From the NCBI GenBank assembly GCA_028994555.1, contig JARDVN010000001.1, positions 2,728,001-2,792,000 of the forward strand: 64,000 nucleotides of DNA, given 5' to 3'. The position numbers and the translations under genes were made by a program. How positions within the stretch are numbered: the first letter of the stretch is position 1; the number at the start of each line of letters is the position of its first letter. Source of the stretch: Citrobacter amalonaticus (lineage in GTDB: Bacteria; Pseudomonadota; Gammaproteobacteria; Enterobacterales; Enterobacteriaceae). Positions 29,515 to 40,611 of the stretch are shown here, one piece after another. The notes beneath the pieces were generated by a model that saw only the letters and a program-made list of their open reading frames with translations, made no database searches and was not told the DNA's origin.

Positions 29515-30435
29515 ATGCTTAACTATATCCTCAAACGCCTGCTGGGGTTGATTCCAACCCTGTTCATCGTTGCGGTGCTGGTGTTTTTATTTGTTCACCT
29601 GTTGCCCGGTGACCCGGCGCGGCTGATTGCCGGGCAGGAAGCCGACTCGCAGGTGATTGAACTGGTTCGTCAGCAACTCGGTCTCGACCGGCCGCTGCAC
29701 ATTCAGTTCTGGCATTACATGACAAACGTGCTGCAGGGCGATTTTGGCCTTTCGATGGTTTCCCGTCGGCCGGTCTCGGAGGAGATCGCCAGCCGGTTTA
29801 TGCCGACGCTGTGGCTGACGTTGACCAGTATGATCTGGGCCGTTCTGTTCGGCATGGCGGCGGGAATTGTCGCGGCGGTATGGCGTAATCGCTGGCCGGA
29901 TCGCCTCAGCATGACGCTGGCCGTTACCGGGATCTCCTTTCCGGCGTTCGCGCTGGGGATGCTGTTAATGCAGGTGTTCTCCGTGGAGTTAGGCTGGTTG
30001 CCGACCGTCGGCGCTGATAGCTGGCAGCACTATATTCTGCCGTCTGTCACCCTTGGCGCGGCGGTGGCCTCAGTGATGGCGCGCTTTACCCGCGCCTCAT
30101 TTGTCGATGTGCTCAGTGAAGATTATATGCGCACCGCCCGGGCGAAAGGGGTCAGCGAAACCTGGGTGGTGCTCAAGCATGGGCTGCGCAATGCGATGAT
30201 ACCGGTCGTCACCATGATGGGGTTACAGTTTGGCTTTTTGCTCGGCGGGTCTATCGTGGTCGAAAAGGTCTTCAACTGGCCCGGTCTCGGCCGTCTGCTG
30301 GTGGACTCCGTAGAGATGCGCGATTATCCGGTGATTCAGGCGGAAGTCCTGTTGTTTTCACTGGAATTTATACTTATCAATTTAGTGGTGGATGTGCTGT
30401 ATGCCGCCATTAACCCGGCTATCAGGTACAAGTAA
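29515..30435 (+). CDS. gsiC: Glutathione ABC importer permease GsiC
   Basis: 306 residues, intact. BPD_transp_1 permease of the DppB type: six predicted helices, with the EAA loop [22 protein letters not shown] before the last two helices ([13 protein letters not shown]...), where it docks with GsiA. It forms the channel with GsiD. Seventeen bases separate it from gsiB and two from gsiD. Confidence 0.95.
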   Translation: MLNYILKRLLGLIPTLFIVAVLVFLFVHLLPGDPARLIAGQEADSQVIELVRQQLGLDRPLHIQFWHYMTNVLQGDFGLSMVSRRPVSEEIASRFMPTLWLTLTSMIWAVLFGMAAGIVAAVWRNRWPDRLSMTLAVTGISFPAFALGMLLMQVFSVELGWLPTVGADSWQHYILPSVTLGAAVASVMARFTRASFVDVLSEDYMRTARAKGVSETWVVLKHGLRNAMIPVVTMMGLQFGFLLGGSIVVEKVFNWPGLGRLLVDSVEMRDYPVIQAEVLLFSLEFILINLVVDVLYAAINPAIRYK

Positions 30436-30437
30436 GG

Positions 30438-31350
30438 ATGCGATTACTTAACTGGCGCCGTCAGGCGATTTTAGATGCCATGCCCATGGTGAAACCCGAA
30501 CGGGTACGCACGCCGTGGCACGAATTCTGGCGACGTTTTCGTCGTCAGCATGTGGCGTTGATAGCAGGCCTGTTTGTGCTGCTGCTGATCCTGGTGGCAA
30601 TCTTCGCCCGCTGGCTGACGCCATTCGATGCGGAAAACTATTTCGATTACGACAGGCTGAATGACGGGCCGTCGATGATGCACTGGTTCGGTGTGGATTC
30701 GCTGGGCAGAGATATCTTCAGCCGCGTGCTGGTGGGTGCGCAAATTTCGCTGGCGGCAGGGGTATTTGCAGTATTGATTGGCGCGGCTATTGGCACCGTA
30801 CTGGGGCTGCTGGCAGGTTACTATGAAGGCTGGTGGGATCGGGTCATCATGCGCATCTGCGACGTGCTGTTCGCGTTTCCGGGTATCCTGCTGGCGATTG
30901 CCGTGGTCGCGGTGTTAGGTAGCGGCATTGCCAACGTGATAATCGCGGTGGCGATCTTCTCGATCCCGGCATTTGCGCGTCTGGTGCGCGGCAATACGCT
31001 GGTGCTGAAACGCCAGACGTTTATCGAATCGGCGCGCAGCATTGGCGCCAGCGATGCGACCATTATTTTCAGTCATATCCTGCCTGGGACCGTCTCGTCG
31101 ATTGTGGTCTTTTTTTACTATGCGTATTGGCACGTCGATCATCTCTGCGGCAAGTCTGTCGTTTCTGGGGCTGGGCGCACAGCCGCCGACGCCGGAGTGG
31201 GGCGCGATGCTGAATGAAGCGCGGGCGGATATGGTGATTGCGCCGCATGTGGCGCTGTTCCCGGCGGTGGCGATTTTCCTGACGGTACTGGCGTTTAATC
31301 TGTTAGGCGATGGCCTGCGCGACGCGCTTGACCCGAAAATAAAAGGATAA
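30438..31350 (+). CDS. gsiD: Glutathione ABC importer permease GsiD
   Basis: Start ATG 30438 ([16 protein letters not shown]). The T7 run 31110-31116 breaks the frame; with six T it reads [18 protein letters not shown] and gives 303 residues as in E. coli. DppC-type permease: the N-terminal segment [15 protein letters not shown] precedes helix 1, the periplasmic stretch contains [12 protein letters not shown], and the EAA loop is [20 protein letters not shown]. Last gene of the operon, followed by REP sequences; no yliEF equivalents follow. Confidence 0.94.
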
Positions 31351-31351
31351 A

Positions 31352-31430
31352 CTGTAGGCCTGATAAGACGCGCTGGCGTCATCATCAGGCATTGCCGGAT
31401 GGCGGCATAAATGCCGTATCCGGCCTGGGT
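31352..31430. repeat. BIME between gsiD and rimO
   Basis: GTAGGCCTGATAAGACGCG, GCGTCATCATCAGGCA and GCCGGATGGCGGC...CCGTATCCGGCCTGG units in alternating orientation between convergent genes. Confidence 0.85.
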
Positions 31431-31439
31431 CAATGAGAG

Positions 31440-32765
31440 TTAAGCGCGGGTGCCCCACAGATCATATTCGTCGGCGTTTTCCACTTTCACGCGGATCACA
31501 TCGCCCGGCTTCACGTTGGTTTCGCCATTCAAATAGACCGCACCGTCGATTTCCGGAGCATCGGCCATGCTACGACCAATCGCGCCTTCTTCGTCGACTT
31601 CATCGACAATGACCAGAATTTCGCGGCCCACTTTTTCCTGCAAACGCTCAGCGGAGATCTGTTGTTGCAGTTGCATAAAGCGGTTCCAGCGCTCCTCTTT
31701 CACCTCTTCCGGTACCTGATCCGGCAGCGCATTGGCGCCAGCGCCTTCTACCGGGCTGTATTTGAAACAACCTACGCGGTCGAGACGCGCTTCTTGCAGG
31801 AAGTCGAGCAGCATCTGGAAATCGTCTTCTGTTTCACCCGGGAAGCCCACAATAAACGTCGAGCGCAGGGTCAGCTCCGGACAGATTTCGCGCCATTGCT
31901 TGATGCGCGCCAGCTGGCGGTCAACCGAGCCGGGGCGCTTCATCAGTTTGAGAATGCGCGGGCTGGCGTGCTGAAGCGGAATATCCAGGTATGGCAGGAT
32001 CTTACCTTCCGCCATCAGCGGGATCACGTCATCAACATGCGGATACGGGTAGACGTAATGCAGACGCGTCCAGATACCCAGTTTAGACAGCTGTTCACAC
32101 AGGCTGACCATGCTGGTTTTCACCGGCTCACCGTTATAGAACCCGGTGCGATGCTTCACGTCCACGCCATAGGCGGAGGTGTCCTGAGAAATCACGAGGA
32201 TCTCTTTCACACCGGCATCGACCAGACGCTTTGCTTCGCTCAGCACATCACCAATTGGACGGCTGACCAGATCGCCGCGCATGGAAGGAATGATGCAGAA
32301 GGTGCAGCGATGGTTGCAGCCTTCTGAAATTTTCAGGTAGGCGTAATGACGTGGGGTCAGCTTCACGCCCTGTTCCGGCACCAGGCTCAGGAACGGATTG
32401 TGCTTTGGTTTTGGCACGTAGTGGTGAACGTGTTCCAGAACCTGTTCATAGCTGTGCGGCCCGGTGATCTCCAGCACTTTTGGATGGACTTCACGGATCT
32501 GATCTTCTTTCGCGCCCAGACAGCCAGTGACGATCACCTTGCCGTTTTCGTTCAGCGCTTCGCCAATGGCTTCCAGGGATTCCTGCACGGCGCTGTCGAT
32601 AAAACCGCAGGTGTTAACGATCACCATATCGGCATCATCGTAGCTCGGGACGACATCGTAGCCTTCGGTACGCAGTTCAGTCAGGATACGTTCCGAATCG
32701 ACGAGGTTTTTCGGACAACCGAGGGAAACGAAGCCGATTTTCGGCTGGTGGGTTACTTTGCTCAT
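31440..32765 (-). CDS. rimO: Ribosomal protein uS12 methylthiotransferase RimO
   Basis: 441 residues, intact. Radical SAM enzyme adding a beta-methylthio group to Asp89 (E. coli numbering) of ribosomal protein S12. UPF0004 domain first ([17 protein letters not shown], with Cys at about 17, 53 and 82 for the auxiliary cluster), then the radical SAM motif CNHRCTFC (Cx3Cx2C, about 150-157), and a C-terminal TRAM domain. Start [11 protein letters not shown]. Divergent from bssR. Confidence 0.96.
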   Translation of the reverse strand: MSKVTHQPKIGFVSLGCPKNLVDSERILTELRTEGYDVVPSYDDADMVIVNTCGFIDSAVQESLEAIGEALNENGKVIVTGCLGAKEDQIREVHPKVLEITGPHSYEQVLEHVHHYVPKPKHNPFLSLVPEQGVKLTPRHYAYLKISEGCNHRCTFCIIPSMRGDLVSRPIGDVLSEAKRLVDAGVKEILVISQDTSAYGVDVKHRTGFYNGEPVKTSMVSLCEQLSKLGIWTRLHYVYPYPHVDDVIPLMAEGKILPYLDIPLQHASPRILKLMKRPGSVDRQLARIKQWREICPELTLRSTFIVGFPGETEDDFQMLLDFLQEARLDRVGCFKYSPVEGAGANALPDQVPEEVKEERWNRFMQLQQQISAERLQEKVGREILVIVDEVDEEGAIGRSMADAPEIDGAVYLNGETNVKPGDVIRVKVENADEYDLWGTRA

Positions 32766-32994
32766 AGCTTAAAAATTGTTCAGTTATTGGAATGTTCAGG
32801 GCAGGGATTCTACAGAGTTCCGTGCAAAAATTGTATCGCAATCTCACCCGATGAGTCAGGGCGGTCTGCACCAGCTTATATATAGATTGTAAATTATGTT
32901 AATTCCGAGTGAATTATTGATCTCAGGCATCAATTAGTACAAAAAATAGCCATACTATAGTGTTGCACCATGGCTGGAAGAGGAGGAACGAAGT

Positions 32995-33378
32995 ATGTTC
33001 GTTGACAGACTGAGAACCGATCTGCTGAATAAGCTTATCAACGCCAGGATTGACCTCGCTGCGTATCTGCAGCTAAGGATGGCGAAAGGATACATGTCAG
33101 TCAGCGAGAATGATCATCTACGTGAGAACTTTTTCGAACTGAACCGCGAGCTGCACGATAAATCGTTGCGCTTGAACCTGCATCTCGATCAGGAAGAGTG
33201 GGATGCTTTGCATCATGCCGAAGGCGCACTCGCCGCTGCGGCGGTGTGCCTGATGAGCGGACACCATGACTGTCCGACTTTTATTGCCGTCAATGCAGAA
33301 AAACTCAATTCCTGCCTGACAACGTTAACGCTGAGCATTCAGAGTCTGCAGGCTCATTCAACACTTGAAGATGCCTGA
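32995..33378 (+). CDS. bssR: Biofilm regulator BssR
   Basis: 127 residues, intact; start ATG 32995 after GAGGAGGAACGAAG. Small helical protein highly like E. coli BssR (MFVDRLRTDLLNKL ... LRENFFELNRELHDKSLRLN and AVCLMSGHHDCPT). In E. coli it affects biofilm formation through signal and cAMP/indole pathways; no DNA-binding motif is visible and the mechanism is unclear. Monocistronic. Confidence 0.93.
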   Translation: MFVDRLRTDLLNKLINARIDLAAYLQLRMAKGYMSVSENDHLRENFFELNRELHDKSLRLNLHLDQEEWDALHHAEGALAAAAVCLMSGHHDCPTFIAVNAEKLNSCLTTLTLSIQSLQAHSTLEDA

Positions 33379-33483
33379 TTTCCGGGGGGAGGCGACTCCC
33401 CCTTTGTCGTTAAGTTTTTGTAAAAATGGCTCCGCGACGTTCCTCGCTGACTACGCTTTAACCAGAGTCAACAAGGAGGCGCT

Positions 33484-34599
33484 ATGCATCGCTCGCTTAT
33501 CCCCTTAATTCCATTGATCGTTTCCCCCTGGTTTGCTCAGGCAAAAACGCCTGCGGTGACTGTTGAGGTGCTGCAAACCAAACTTGACCACCCGTGGGCG
33601 CTAGCCTTTTTGCCGGGCGACAACGGCATGCTGATCACCCTGAAGGGCGGCCAGTTGCGTCACTGGCAGTCAGGAAAAGGGCTTTCTGATCCGCTGCCTG
33701 GCGTACCACAGGTGTGGGCAAACGGGCAGGGCGGCCTGCTGGACGTGGCGCTGGCACCGGACTTTAGTCACTCCCGGCGCGTCTGGCTTAGTTTTGCGCA
33801 GGCTGATGCAGAGGGAAAAGCAGGAACCGCGGTGGGCTTTGGTCGACTCAGCGATGATCTTTCGCGGCTGGAAAACTTCCAGACCGTTTTCCGCCAGATG
33901 CCAAAATTGTCAACAGGCAATCATTTCGGCGGGCGACTGGTGTTTGACGGCAAGGGGCACCTGTTCATCGGGCTGGGGGAAAACAACCAACGGCCGACGG
34001 CGCAGGATCTCGACAAACTGCAGGGTAAAGTGGTGCGTCTGACCGATGAGGGAAAAATCCCGGCGGACAATCCGTTTGTTAATCAGCCGGGCGCGCGCCC
34101 GGAAATCTGGTCTTATGGGATCCGCAATCCGCAGGGGATGGCGATGAATCCGTGGAGCGGAGTGCTGTGGCTTAACGAGCACGGGCCACGCGGCGGAGAT
34201 GAGATCAATATCCCCGAAAAAGGCAAAAACTACGGCTGGCCGCTGGCGACCTGGGGCATCAACTACAGCGGGCTGAAAATCCCGGAAGCGCAGGGTGAAA
34301 AGGTGGCAGGCACTGAACAGCCCATTTTCTACTGGCAGAAATCACCTGCCGTTAGTGGGATGGCCTTTTATAACCACAACACCTTTCCTCAGTGGCGGCA
34401 GAAACTGTTTATTGGCGCGCTAAAAGACCAGGATGTCATTGTGATGAGCGTAAACGGTAATAAAGTGACGGAAGAGGGGCGCATTCTGGGTGAACGAAAT
34501 CAACGCATCCGCGACGTGCGCATCGGGCCCGACGGCTATTTGTATGTCTTAACCGACGAGTCCGACGGCGAGTTACTCAAAGTTAGCCCGCGTACCTGA
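33484..34599 (+). CDS. yliI: PQQ-dependent aldose sugar dehydrogenase YliI
   Basis: 371 residues, intact; AAGGAGG upstream of ATG 33484. A signal peptide (MHRSLIPLIPLIVSPWFAQA) indicates periplasmic location. GSDH-type six-bladed propeller: early LDHPWALAFLPG, catalytic His in LSTGNHFGGRLVFDGKGH, then GIRNPQGMAMNP and NEHGPRGGDEIN (calcium/PQQ region). It oxidises aldose sugars when supplied with PQQ, which E. coli does not make; whether this organism does cannot be seen here. Converges with gstB. Confidence 0.94.
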   Translation: MHRSLIPLIPLIVSPWFAQAKTPAVTVEVLQTKLDHPWALAFLPGDNGMLITLKGGQLRHWQSGKGLSDPLPGVPQVWANGQGGLLDVALAPDFSHSRRVWLSFAQADAEGKAGTAVGFGRLSDDLSRLENFQTVFRQMPKLSTGNHFGGRLVFDGKGHLFIGLGENNQRPTAQDLDKLQGKVVRLTDEGKIPADNPFVNQPGARPEIWSYGIRNPQGMAMNPWSGVLWLNEHGPRGGDEINIPEKGKNYGWPLATWGINYSGLKIPEAQGEKVAGTEQPIFYWQKSPAVSGMAFYNHNTFPQWRQKLFIGALKDQDVIVMSVNGNKVTEEGRILGERNQRIRDVRIGPDGYLYVLTDESDGELLKVSPRT

Positions 34600-34604
34600 G
34601 CGGC

Positions 34605-35231
34605 TTAGCTGACCGGGATCATGACTGTTTTACGAAACGCCGGGCGCTCGCTGAGCTGTTGATACCAGCGCTCAAGATGCGGACGCGGTGTCCATGTCAG
34701 TCCTACATTGAACAAGTTATAGACGAACGGCGCGATGGCGATATCGCCGGTGCCAAACGCTTTACCCGAGAACCAGGGCTGGTCGGCCAGCGCCGCATCG
34801 AGGATTGCAAACAGCTTGTCGCACTGCTTCGCGCCTGCATCAATAGCGGCCTGATCGCGCTGTTCCGGCGGCGTTCTCACTAAACCAAACAGTACCACGC
34901 GGTGTGCCGGACTTAAGGTCTGATTCGCCCAGTCCATCCATTTTTCGCCTTCCGCCCGACGTGCCGGGGATTCGACCCACAGGCGTTTTTGTCCATACTG
35001 CGCCGCCAGGTAACGCACGATGGCGTTGGATTCCCACAGCAACAGGTCGCTTTCATCATCACGTAACAATGGCACCAGACCGTTCGGGTTCATCGCCAGA
35101 TACTCGGTATCATGGTTCAGGCCAAACTGTCCTCCGGCGAGGATATGGTTAAACGGCAATTCCAGTTCTTCGAGTGTCCATAACACTTTCTTGACGTTGG
35201 TTGAGTTATTCCGGCCCCACAGCGTAATCAT
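34605..35231 (-). CDS. gstB: Glutathione S-transferase GstB
   Basis: 208 residues, intact; start ATG 35231. Thioredoxin-fold N-terminal domain with [14 protein letters not shown] (glutathione-site residues), NPNGLVPLL (cis-Pro) and [10 protein letters not shown]; helical C-terminal domain from about 85. The E. coli enzyme dehalogenates bromoacetate and conjugates glutathione. Five bases separate the convergent stops of yliI and gstB. Confidence 0.94.
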   Translation of the reverse strand: MITLWGRNNSTNVKKVLWTLEELELPFNHILAGGQFGLNHDTEYLAMNPNGLVPLLRDDESDLLLWESNAIVRYLAAQYGQKRLWVESPARRAEGEKWMDWANQTLSPAHRVVLFGLVRTPPEQRDQAAIDAGAKQCDKLFAILDAALADQPWFSGKAFGTGDIAIAPFVYNLFNVGLTWTPRPHLERWYQQLSERPAFRKTVMIPVS

Positions 35232-35481
35232 AATTACCCCTCAAAAAATGGACAGCCTAAAGGCTGTGTTCACTCCACATGGTGAGATAAACCCAACATT
35301 TACGCAACAGCGAACAAAAAATTCCTCATCCCAGCAGCACAGCGGGGGGGGGTTATTGCATAAACTTTAAAAACTTTACCAACTTACGGTTCCCTTACGC
35401 TTCTTAGTGCGTTATTACTCACCGCACTTATTATACGGTGGTATGACGTATATTTTTTGAATGGATACTCGGGTGGCATTT

Positions 35482-36686
35482 ATGACGCAATACGTTTCTT
35501 CCCTTCGTAATTTCGCAGCGGGTTCAGCCCTTTTATTTCTCTTTGCGCCAACGGTGATGGCGGCGGAACAGACCATTGAACCGCCAGGCATCGATGCGCG
35601 AGCATGGATTTTAATGGACTACGCCAGCGGTAAAGTGCTGGCGGAAGGCAATGCCGACGAAAAACTGGATCCCGCCAGTCTGACGAAAATCATGACCAGC
35701 TACGTGGTAGGACAGGCCCTCAAGGCGGGCAAAATTAAACTGACCGACATGGTGACGATAGGCAAAGACGCCTGGGCGACCGGCAACCCGGCGCTGCGCG
35801 GCTCCTCGGTGATGTTCCTGAAGCCTGGCGATCAGGTGGCGGTTTCTGATCTCAACAAAGGGGTGATTATTCAGTCTGGCAACGACGCCTGTATCGCACT
35901 TGCGGACTACGTCGCGGGCAGTCAGGAGTCGTTCATCGGTCTGATGAATGGCTATGCAAAACGACTCGGGTTGACGAACACCACCTTCCAGACGGTACAT
36001 GGCCTGGATGCGCCAGGGCAGTTCAGCACCGCGCGTGATATGGCGCTGCTGGGCAAGGCACTGATCCACGATGTGCCGGAAGAGTATGCGATCCATAAAG
36101 AGAAAGAGTTCACTTTTAACAAAATTCGCCAGCCCAACCGTAACCGTCTGCTGTGGAGTTCTAATCTCAACGTTGATGGCATGAAGACGGGCACCACAGC
36201 GGGGGGCCGGATATAACCTGGTCGCGTCGGCGACTCAGGGCGATATGCGGTTAATTTCGGTGGTGCTAGGCACCAAAACCGACCGTATTCGTTTTAATGA
36301 ATCAGAAAAATTGCTGACCTGGGGCTTTCGCTTCTATGAAACCGTAACGCCAATCAAGCCGGATGCCACCTTTGTGACCCAGCGCGTCTGGTTTGGTGAC
36401 AAGAGTGAGGTGAATTTGGGGGGCGGGCGAAGCCGGCTCGGTGACCATTCCGCGCGGTCAACTGAAAAACCTGAAGGCCAGCTTCACGCTGACCGAACCG
36501 CAGCTCACTGCGCCGCTGAAAAAAGGTCAGGTGGTCGGGACGATTGACTTCCAGTTGAACGGCAAGTCGATTGAGCAGCGTCCGCTGATCGTGATGGAAG
36601 CGGTCGAAGAGGGCGGCTTCTTTGGCCGGATGTGGGATTTCGTGCTGATGAAATTCCATCAGTGGTTTGGTAGCTGGTTCTCTTAA
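35482..36686 (+). CDS. dacC: D-alanyl-D-alanine carboxypeptidase DacC (PBP6)
   Basis: Start ATG 35482 ([14 protein letters not shown]). The signal peptide ends at TVMAA. Serine DD-peptidase motifs: S-x-x-K in DPASLTKIM (Ser in SLTK), S-G-N in IIQSGNDAC, and K-T-G in [10 protein letters not shown]. Two breaks, at G6 36201-36206 and G6 36418-36423, each one G too long; the repaired length is 400 residues as in E. coli, ending in the amphipathic membrane anchor [19 protein letters not shown]. It trims peptidoglycan pentapeptides at the periplasmic membrane face. Confidence 0.95.
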
Positions 36687-36697
36687 TCGTTTGTGGA

Positions 36698-36729
36698 TTG
36701 CCGGATAGCGCTGACGCCTGTCCGGCAAA
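36698..36729. repeat. REP unit between dacC and deoR
   Basis: TGCCGGATAGCGCTGACGCC followed by TGTCCGGCA; a single palindromic unit between convergent genes. Confidence 0.75.
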
Positions 36730-36735
36730 TTGCGA

Positions 36736-37494
36736 TTAGTACATCAGCTTTATCCGTTGTGCTTTGGCGAAGCTGACAAATTCATCGTCAGGGCAGCAGT
36801 CGCTGATGACCGCGTCAAAATGTGTTAAATCTCCCATCCGCGCCGGACGGACCTTGCCAAATTTGCTGTGATCGACGACCAGCACGTGATACTGGGCCAT
36901 CGACATCGCCCAGTGTTTCACCGGTAATTCTTCCAGATTAAAACAGGTCGCTCCCTTGCTGATGTGAATGCCCGCCGCCGAATAGAAGGCGATATCCGGA
37001 CAGAGACTACTGAGTGTTTCGCGGGTATCAAGCGGTTTGAAAATGGCATTACTGGCATGGAATTCGCCGCCAGAGAGGATCGCCCGACACAACGGTTTTT
37101 CCTGCAAAGCCAGAAACGTATTCAGAGAGTAACAGACGGCGGTAAACGGGATTTCGTTATCGATTGCTTCAATAATCCACGGCGTCGTGGTCCCACAGTC
37201 AAAAAACAGCGTCTGATGTGGCTGCACCAGGCTTGCCGCCAGTTGTGATGCGCGACGCTTTTCTTCGACCAGACGGGATTTTTGATCGCTGAGCAGATAG
37301 TGGCTGGCGCTGCGGGGTTCCAGCACAATATAGCCACCGAGCAGCACCACCGGCGCGCTGTTGTTATTCAGGTCGCGGCGAATGGTCATTTCAGAGACGC
37401 CCAGCAGGGTCGCGGCTTCCTTAAGATGGAGTTTGTCGCTGCGTTTCAGTGCCTGCAGCAATTGACCAATGCGCTCTTCGCGACGTGTTTCCAT
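36736..37494 (-). CDS. deoR: Deoxyribonucleoside operon repressor DeoR
   Basis: 252 residues, intact; start ATG 37494 (METRREERIGQLLQAL). N-terminal DeoR helix-turn-helix (HLKEAATLLGVSEMTIRRDL, about 22-41) and a C-terminal sugar-phosphate sensor domain with FFDCGTTT and VVDHSKFGKV. It represses deoCABD, nupG and tsx; induced by deoxyribose-5-phosphate. As the only DeoR-type regulator in the window it is a conceivable but unproven match for the TTTC-N4-GAAA operators near ybiU-fsaA, since its known operator differs. Confidence 0.95.
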   Translation of the reverse strand: METRREERIGQLLQALKRSDKLHLKEAATLLGVSEMTIRRDLNNNSAPVVLLGGYIVLEPRSASHYLLSDQKSRLVEEKRRASQLAASLVQPHQTLFFDCGTTTPWIIEAIDNEIPFTAVCYSLNTFLALQEKPLCRAILSGGEFHASNAIFKPLDTRETLSSLCPDIAFYSAAGIHISKGATCFNLEELPVKHWAMSMAQYHVLVVDHSKFGKVRPARMGDLTHFDAVISDCCPDDEFVSFAKAQRIKLMY

Positions 37495-37565
37495 AATTCC
37501 CCTGGATGAATAATTAAGCGCTCTGTCCGCTACAGAGCGCTTAATATTACTCTTTTTTCCTTCGT

Positions 37566-38174
37566 CTAGTCACGCACCCAGCCTTTACGAATCGGCAGGG
37601 CGAAGCAGATGCGGTAACAGTGTTGCAGGCCACGATAGAGGGCCGGACCGAATTTTTGCCAGATCATCTGCGCGCTCAGGCAGCCGATCATTCCCGCCAG
37701 CAGTCCGCCGAGCATGTCGAGCGGCCAGTGCACGCCAAGATAGACCCGGGACCAGGCGATAGTGACGGCCAGCGCCATCAACAGCACGCCGGACCAGAGA
37801 CGATGCCAGAACAAAAACGCCAGCGCGAAGGTAAATATCACCGTGCCGTGATCGCTGGGGAACGAGTCATCTGCCGCATGCTGGAGAAAATGGTAGCCAA
37901 TGTGATCGGCAAACGGACGATCGTGCGGGAACAGATGTCCCATTACCCATGACACCAGCAGGCTGACCACCAGTGCCATCGACATTTTGACGATCATCTG
38001 CCGCTGCGCGCAAACCTGTTCACGCGGTCCCCACAGCCAGAGAACAACGGCTAACAGCGGGACGATATTGATGAGATCTCTGGCGATAAAAATGGCGAGG
38101 GAAATCATCCACGATGCCGAGTCCGGCGTGGCATTGATTAAGTAGAAAAGCGAATAGTTAATATTTTCCAGCAT
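37566..38174 (-). CDS. ybjG: Undecaprenyl-diphosphatase YbjG (PAP2 family)
   Basis: 202 residues, intact. Membrane protein with about five helices and the PAP2 phosphatase motifs: HDRPFADH, PSDHGTVIFTFAL and SRVYLGVHWPLDMLGG. It recycles the lipid carrier undecaprenyl pyrophosphate during cell-wall synthesis; overproduction confers bacitracin resistance in E. coli. Divergent from mdfA across 294 bp. Confidence 0.93.
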   Translation of the reverse strand: MLENINYSLFYLINATPDSASWMISLAIFIARDLINIVPLLAVVLWLWGPREQVCAQRQMIVKMSMALVVSLLVSWVMGHLFPHDRPFADHIGYHFLQHAADDSFPSDHGTVIFTFALAFLFWHRLWSGVLLMALAVTIAWSRVYLGVHWPLDMLGGLLAGMIGCLSAQMIWQKFGPALYRGLQHCYRICFALPIRKGWVRD

Positions 38175-38468
38175 AGCATTCAGACTCAGTACGTTTAATG
38201 AATTTCCAGGCAGGCTGAGAGTAAAAGTGTCTGTCCACGGGGTAAAGAGGGATTATCTTATTTACCTGTAAAATGAAGGTGTTTCAGACACCGCCTGAAC
38301 TTTTTCACTCAGAGTAACCGCCTTAACTTAGATTAACCTTAAACACAGGGCCGGTTTGTAAGTGTGGGTAAAAATGTGCGCATTTTGCTTTTACCACGCA
38401 TAATTCACTATCTCAGGTGAGGCACTTTCATTACACTTTGCGCGATTTTTTATTGTCGAAGAGATTGC

Positions 38469-39701
38469 ATGCAAAACCGTTTACAACAAGGTGCCCGTCT
38501 TGGGCGTCAGGCGCTGCTTTTCCCTCTCTGTCTGGTGCTCTACGAATTCTCCACCTACATTGGCAACGATATGATCCAACCCGGCATGCTGGCGGTGGTG
38601 GAGCAGTATCAGGCGGGGATAGACTGGGTGCCCACCTCCATGACCGCTTATCTGGCAGGCGGCATGTTTTTGCAATGGTTGTTAGGACCGTTGTCGGACC
38701 GTATTGGTCGTCGTCCGGTGATGTTAGCGGGCGTGGTGTGGTTTATTGTCACCTGCCTGGCGACGCTGCTGGCGCAAAATATTGAACAATTTACGCTGTT
38801 GCGCTTTTTACAGGGCATTAGCCTGTGCTTTATTGGCGCGGTAGGTTATGCGGCCATTCAGGAATCCTTCGAGGAGGCGGTGTGTATCAAAATCACTGCT
38901 CTGATGGCGAACGTCGCGCTGATAGCACCTCTGTTGGGACCGCTGGTCGGGGCTGCATGGGTGCATGCCCTCCCGTGGGAAGGCATGTTTGTCATGTTTG
39001 CGGCACTGGCGGCAATCGCGTTCTTTGGCCTGCAGCGAGCGATGCCGGAGACCGCCACGCGGATCGGCGAACCGCTGTCCCTTAAGGCTCTGGGTAGCGA
39101 CTACAGGCAGGTTCTGAAAAATGGGCGTTTTGTCGCCGGGGCGTTGGCGCTGGGGTTCGTCAGCCTGCCGCTGCTGGCCTGGATTGCTCAGTCACCGATT
39201 ATTATCATTAGCGGCGAGCAGTTGAGTAGCTATGAGTACGGCCTGCTTCAGGTGCCGATTTTCGGCGCGTTAATTGCCGGCAACCTTGTGCTGGCACGCC
39301 TGACGTCGAGGCGCACGGTACGCTCGCTCATCATCATGGGCGGCTGGCCGATTGTGCTGGGACTGCTCATCGCCGCGGCGGCCACCGTCGTCTCGTCCCA
39401 TGCGTATCTGTGGATGACGGCGGGGCTGAGCGTTTACGCCTTTGGCATCGGTGTGGCCAACGCCGGACTGGTGCGCCTGACGCTGTTCGCCAGCGACATG
39501 AGTAAAGGCACGGTCTCTGCGGCGATGGGAATGCTGCAAATGCTGATCTTTACCGTTGGGATTGAGCTGAGTAAGCATGCTTATCTGCTCGGCGGGAATG
39601 GGCTGTTCAGCTTGTTTAATCTGGCGAGCGGCATTTTGTGGCTGCTGCTGATGATCATATTCCTGAAAGATAAGCGGGTCGGCAATACGCGGGAAGGGTA
39701 A
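38469..39701 (+). CDS. mdfA: Multidrug efflux transporter MdfA (Cmr)
   Basis: 410 residues, intact, twelve membrane helices. Start ATG 38469 ([16 protein letters not shown]). Acidic residue in helix 1 ([16 protein letters not shown], Glu26 of E. coli MdfA) needed for cation recognition, and MFS motif [16 protein letters not shown] after helix 2. Drug/proton antiporter of the DHA1 family, exporting chloramphenicol, quaternary ammonium compounds and Na+/K+. Monocistronic. Confidence 0.95.
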   Translation: MQNRLQQGARLGRQALLFPLCLVLYEFSTYIGNDMIQPGMLAVVEQYQAGIDWVPTSMTAYLAGGMFLQWLLGPLSDRIGRRPVMLAGVVWFIVTCLATLLAQNIEQFTLLRFLQGISLCFIGAVGYAAIQESFEEAVCIKITALMANVALIAPLLGPLVGAAWVHALPWEGMFVMFAALAAIAFFGLQRAMPETATRIGEPLSLKALGSDYRQVLKNGRFVAGALALGFVSLPLLAWIAQSPIIIISGEQLSSYEYGLLQVPIFGALIAGNLVLARLTSRRTVRSLIIMGGWPIVLGLLIAAAATVVSSHAYLWMTAGLSVYAFGIGVANAGLVRLTLFASDMSKGTVSAAMGMLQMLIFTVGIELSKHAYLLGGNGLFSLFNLASGILWLLLMIIFLKDKRVGNTREG

Positions 39702-39702
39702 T

Positions 39703-39772
39703 GGCGACATTGTTGGTCCGCTAAGCGCACCGCCATCAGGCAATAAAGCCGGATGGCGGTGTAAATACCTTA
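39703..39772. repeat. REP-like palindromes between mdfA and ybjI
   Basis: GGTCCGCTAAGCGCACCGCC and AAGCCGGATGGCGGTG units between convergent genes; more diverged than the other REP copies in the window. Confidence 0.65.
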
Positions 39773-39797
39773 GCCTGCTGAATGACGCGAGTCGTTG

Positions 39798-40611
39798 TTA
39801 ATTAAACGGAGCTTCGTGCTTCAGGACGCAATCAATGATGTCCAGCACACCTTCTTTATTGTTCGATCCCGCACGGTATTTCGCGGCCTTCGCAATCGCA
39901 TCCGCCGCATTTTCCATTGCAAAACTGAAGCCCGCCTGGCGCAACATTTCAATATCATTTCCGCCATCACCAAACACCACGACTTCACTATCGTCAATCC
40001 CCCCAACGTTGCTGGAGCAGGCGCAGTCCGTTTGCTTTATGCACGCCGGGGATAATGAGATCAATGCTGCCATAGCCGGTGTGAACAGGCACCATGATAT
40101 CGCCAATGGCGTCGTGCAGCGCTTGCTGAACATCCGGGATCCGATCGTCAGAGATGTTCAGGCCAAATTTGAAAAACACATCATTGATGTTGTTAAAGTT
40201 ATCCACGAACTCAAGGCGGTGGTAATACATGCCTGCAGTGGCTTTCATCTCGTCGTTGTATTCTTTCAGGGTATAAGCGCTGTTTTTGCCGCAGGCGATG
40301 ATCTCTACATCAGCGCGTGCCAGCAAATGATCGACAATGGCGGTAAAGTCCGACTTCGGCAGATCGCCATTGAAGATATCCTCACCTTCGCTTACCACCC
40401 AACCACCGTTTTCGGCAACGAATGAGATTTCATGGGCAATCTCAGGAAAGAAAGAGATGAGCTGGTAATACTGGTTGCCGCTGGCAACGACAAAACGAAT
40501 GCCCTGTGCCTTCATTTGCTGATACTGCGCCAGAAAGCGTTCGCGATTGTAGGTCTTTTGATCGCTCAGAAAGGTGCCATCCATATCGACTGCAATTAAC
40601 TTAATACTCAT
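39798..40611 (-). CDS. ybjI: HAD-superfamily (Cof-type) flavin/sugar phosphatase YbjI
   Basis: Start ATG 40611 (MSIKLIAVDMDGTFLSDQK). The C6 run 39999-40004 breaks the frame; with five C the protein reads LLQQRWGIDDSEVVVFGDGGND and has about 270 residues. Motif I DMDGTFLSD, motif II VVASGN, motif IV FGDGGNDIEMLRQ. The E. coli enzyme has FMN and sugar-phosphate phosphatase activity. Paralogue of YbiV. The ybjJ stop (TAA) directly precedes its ATG, so ybjJ-ybjI form an operon. Confidence 0.93.
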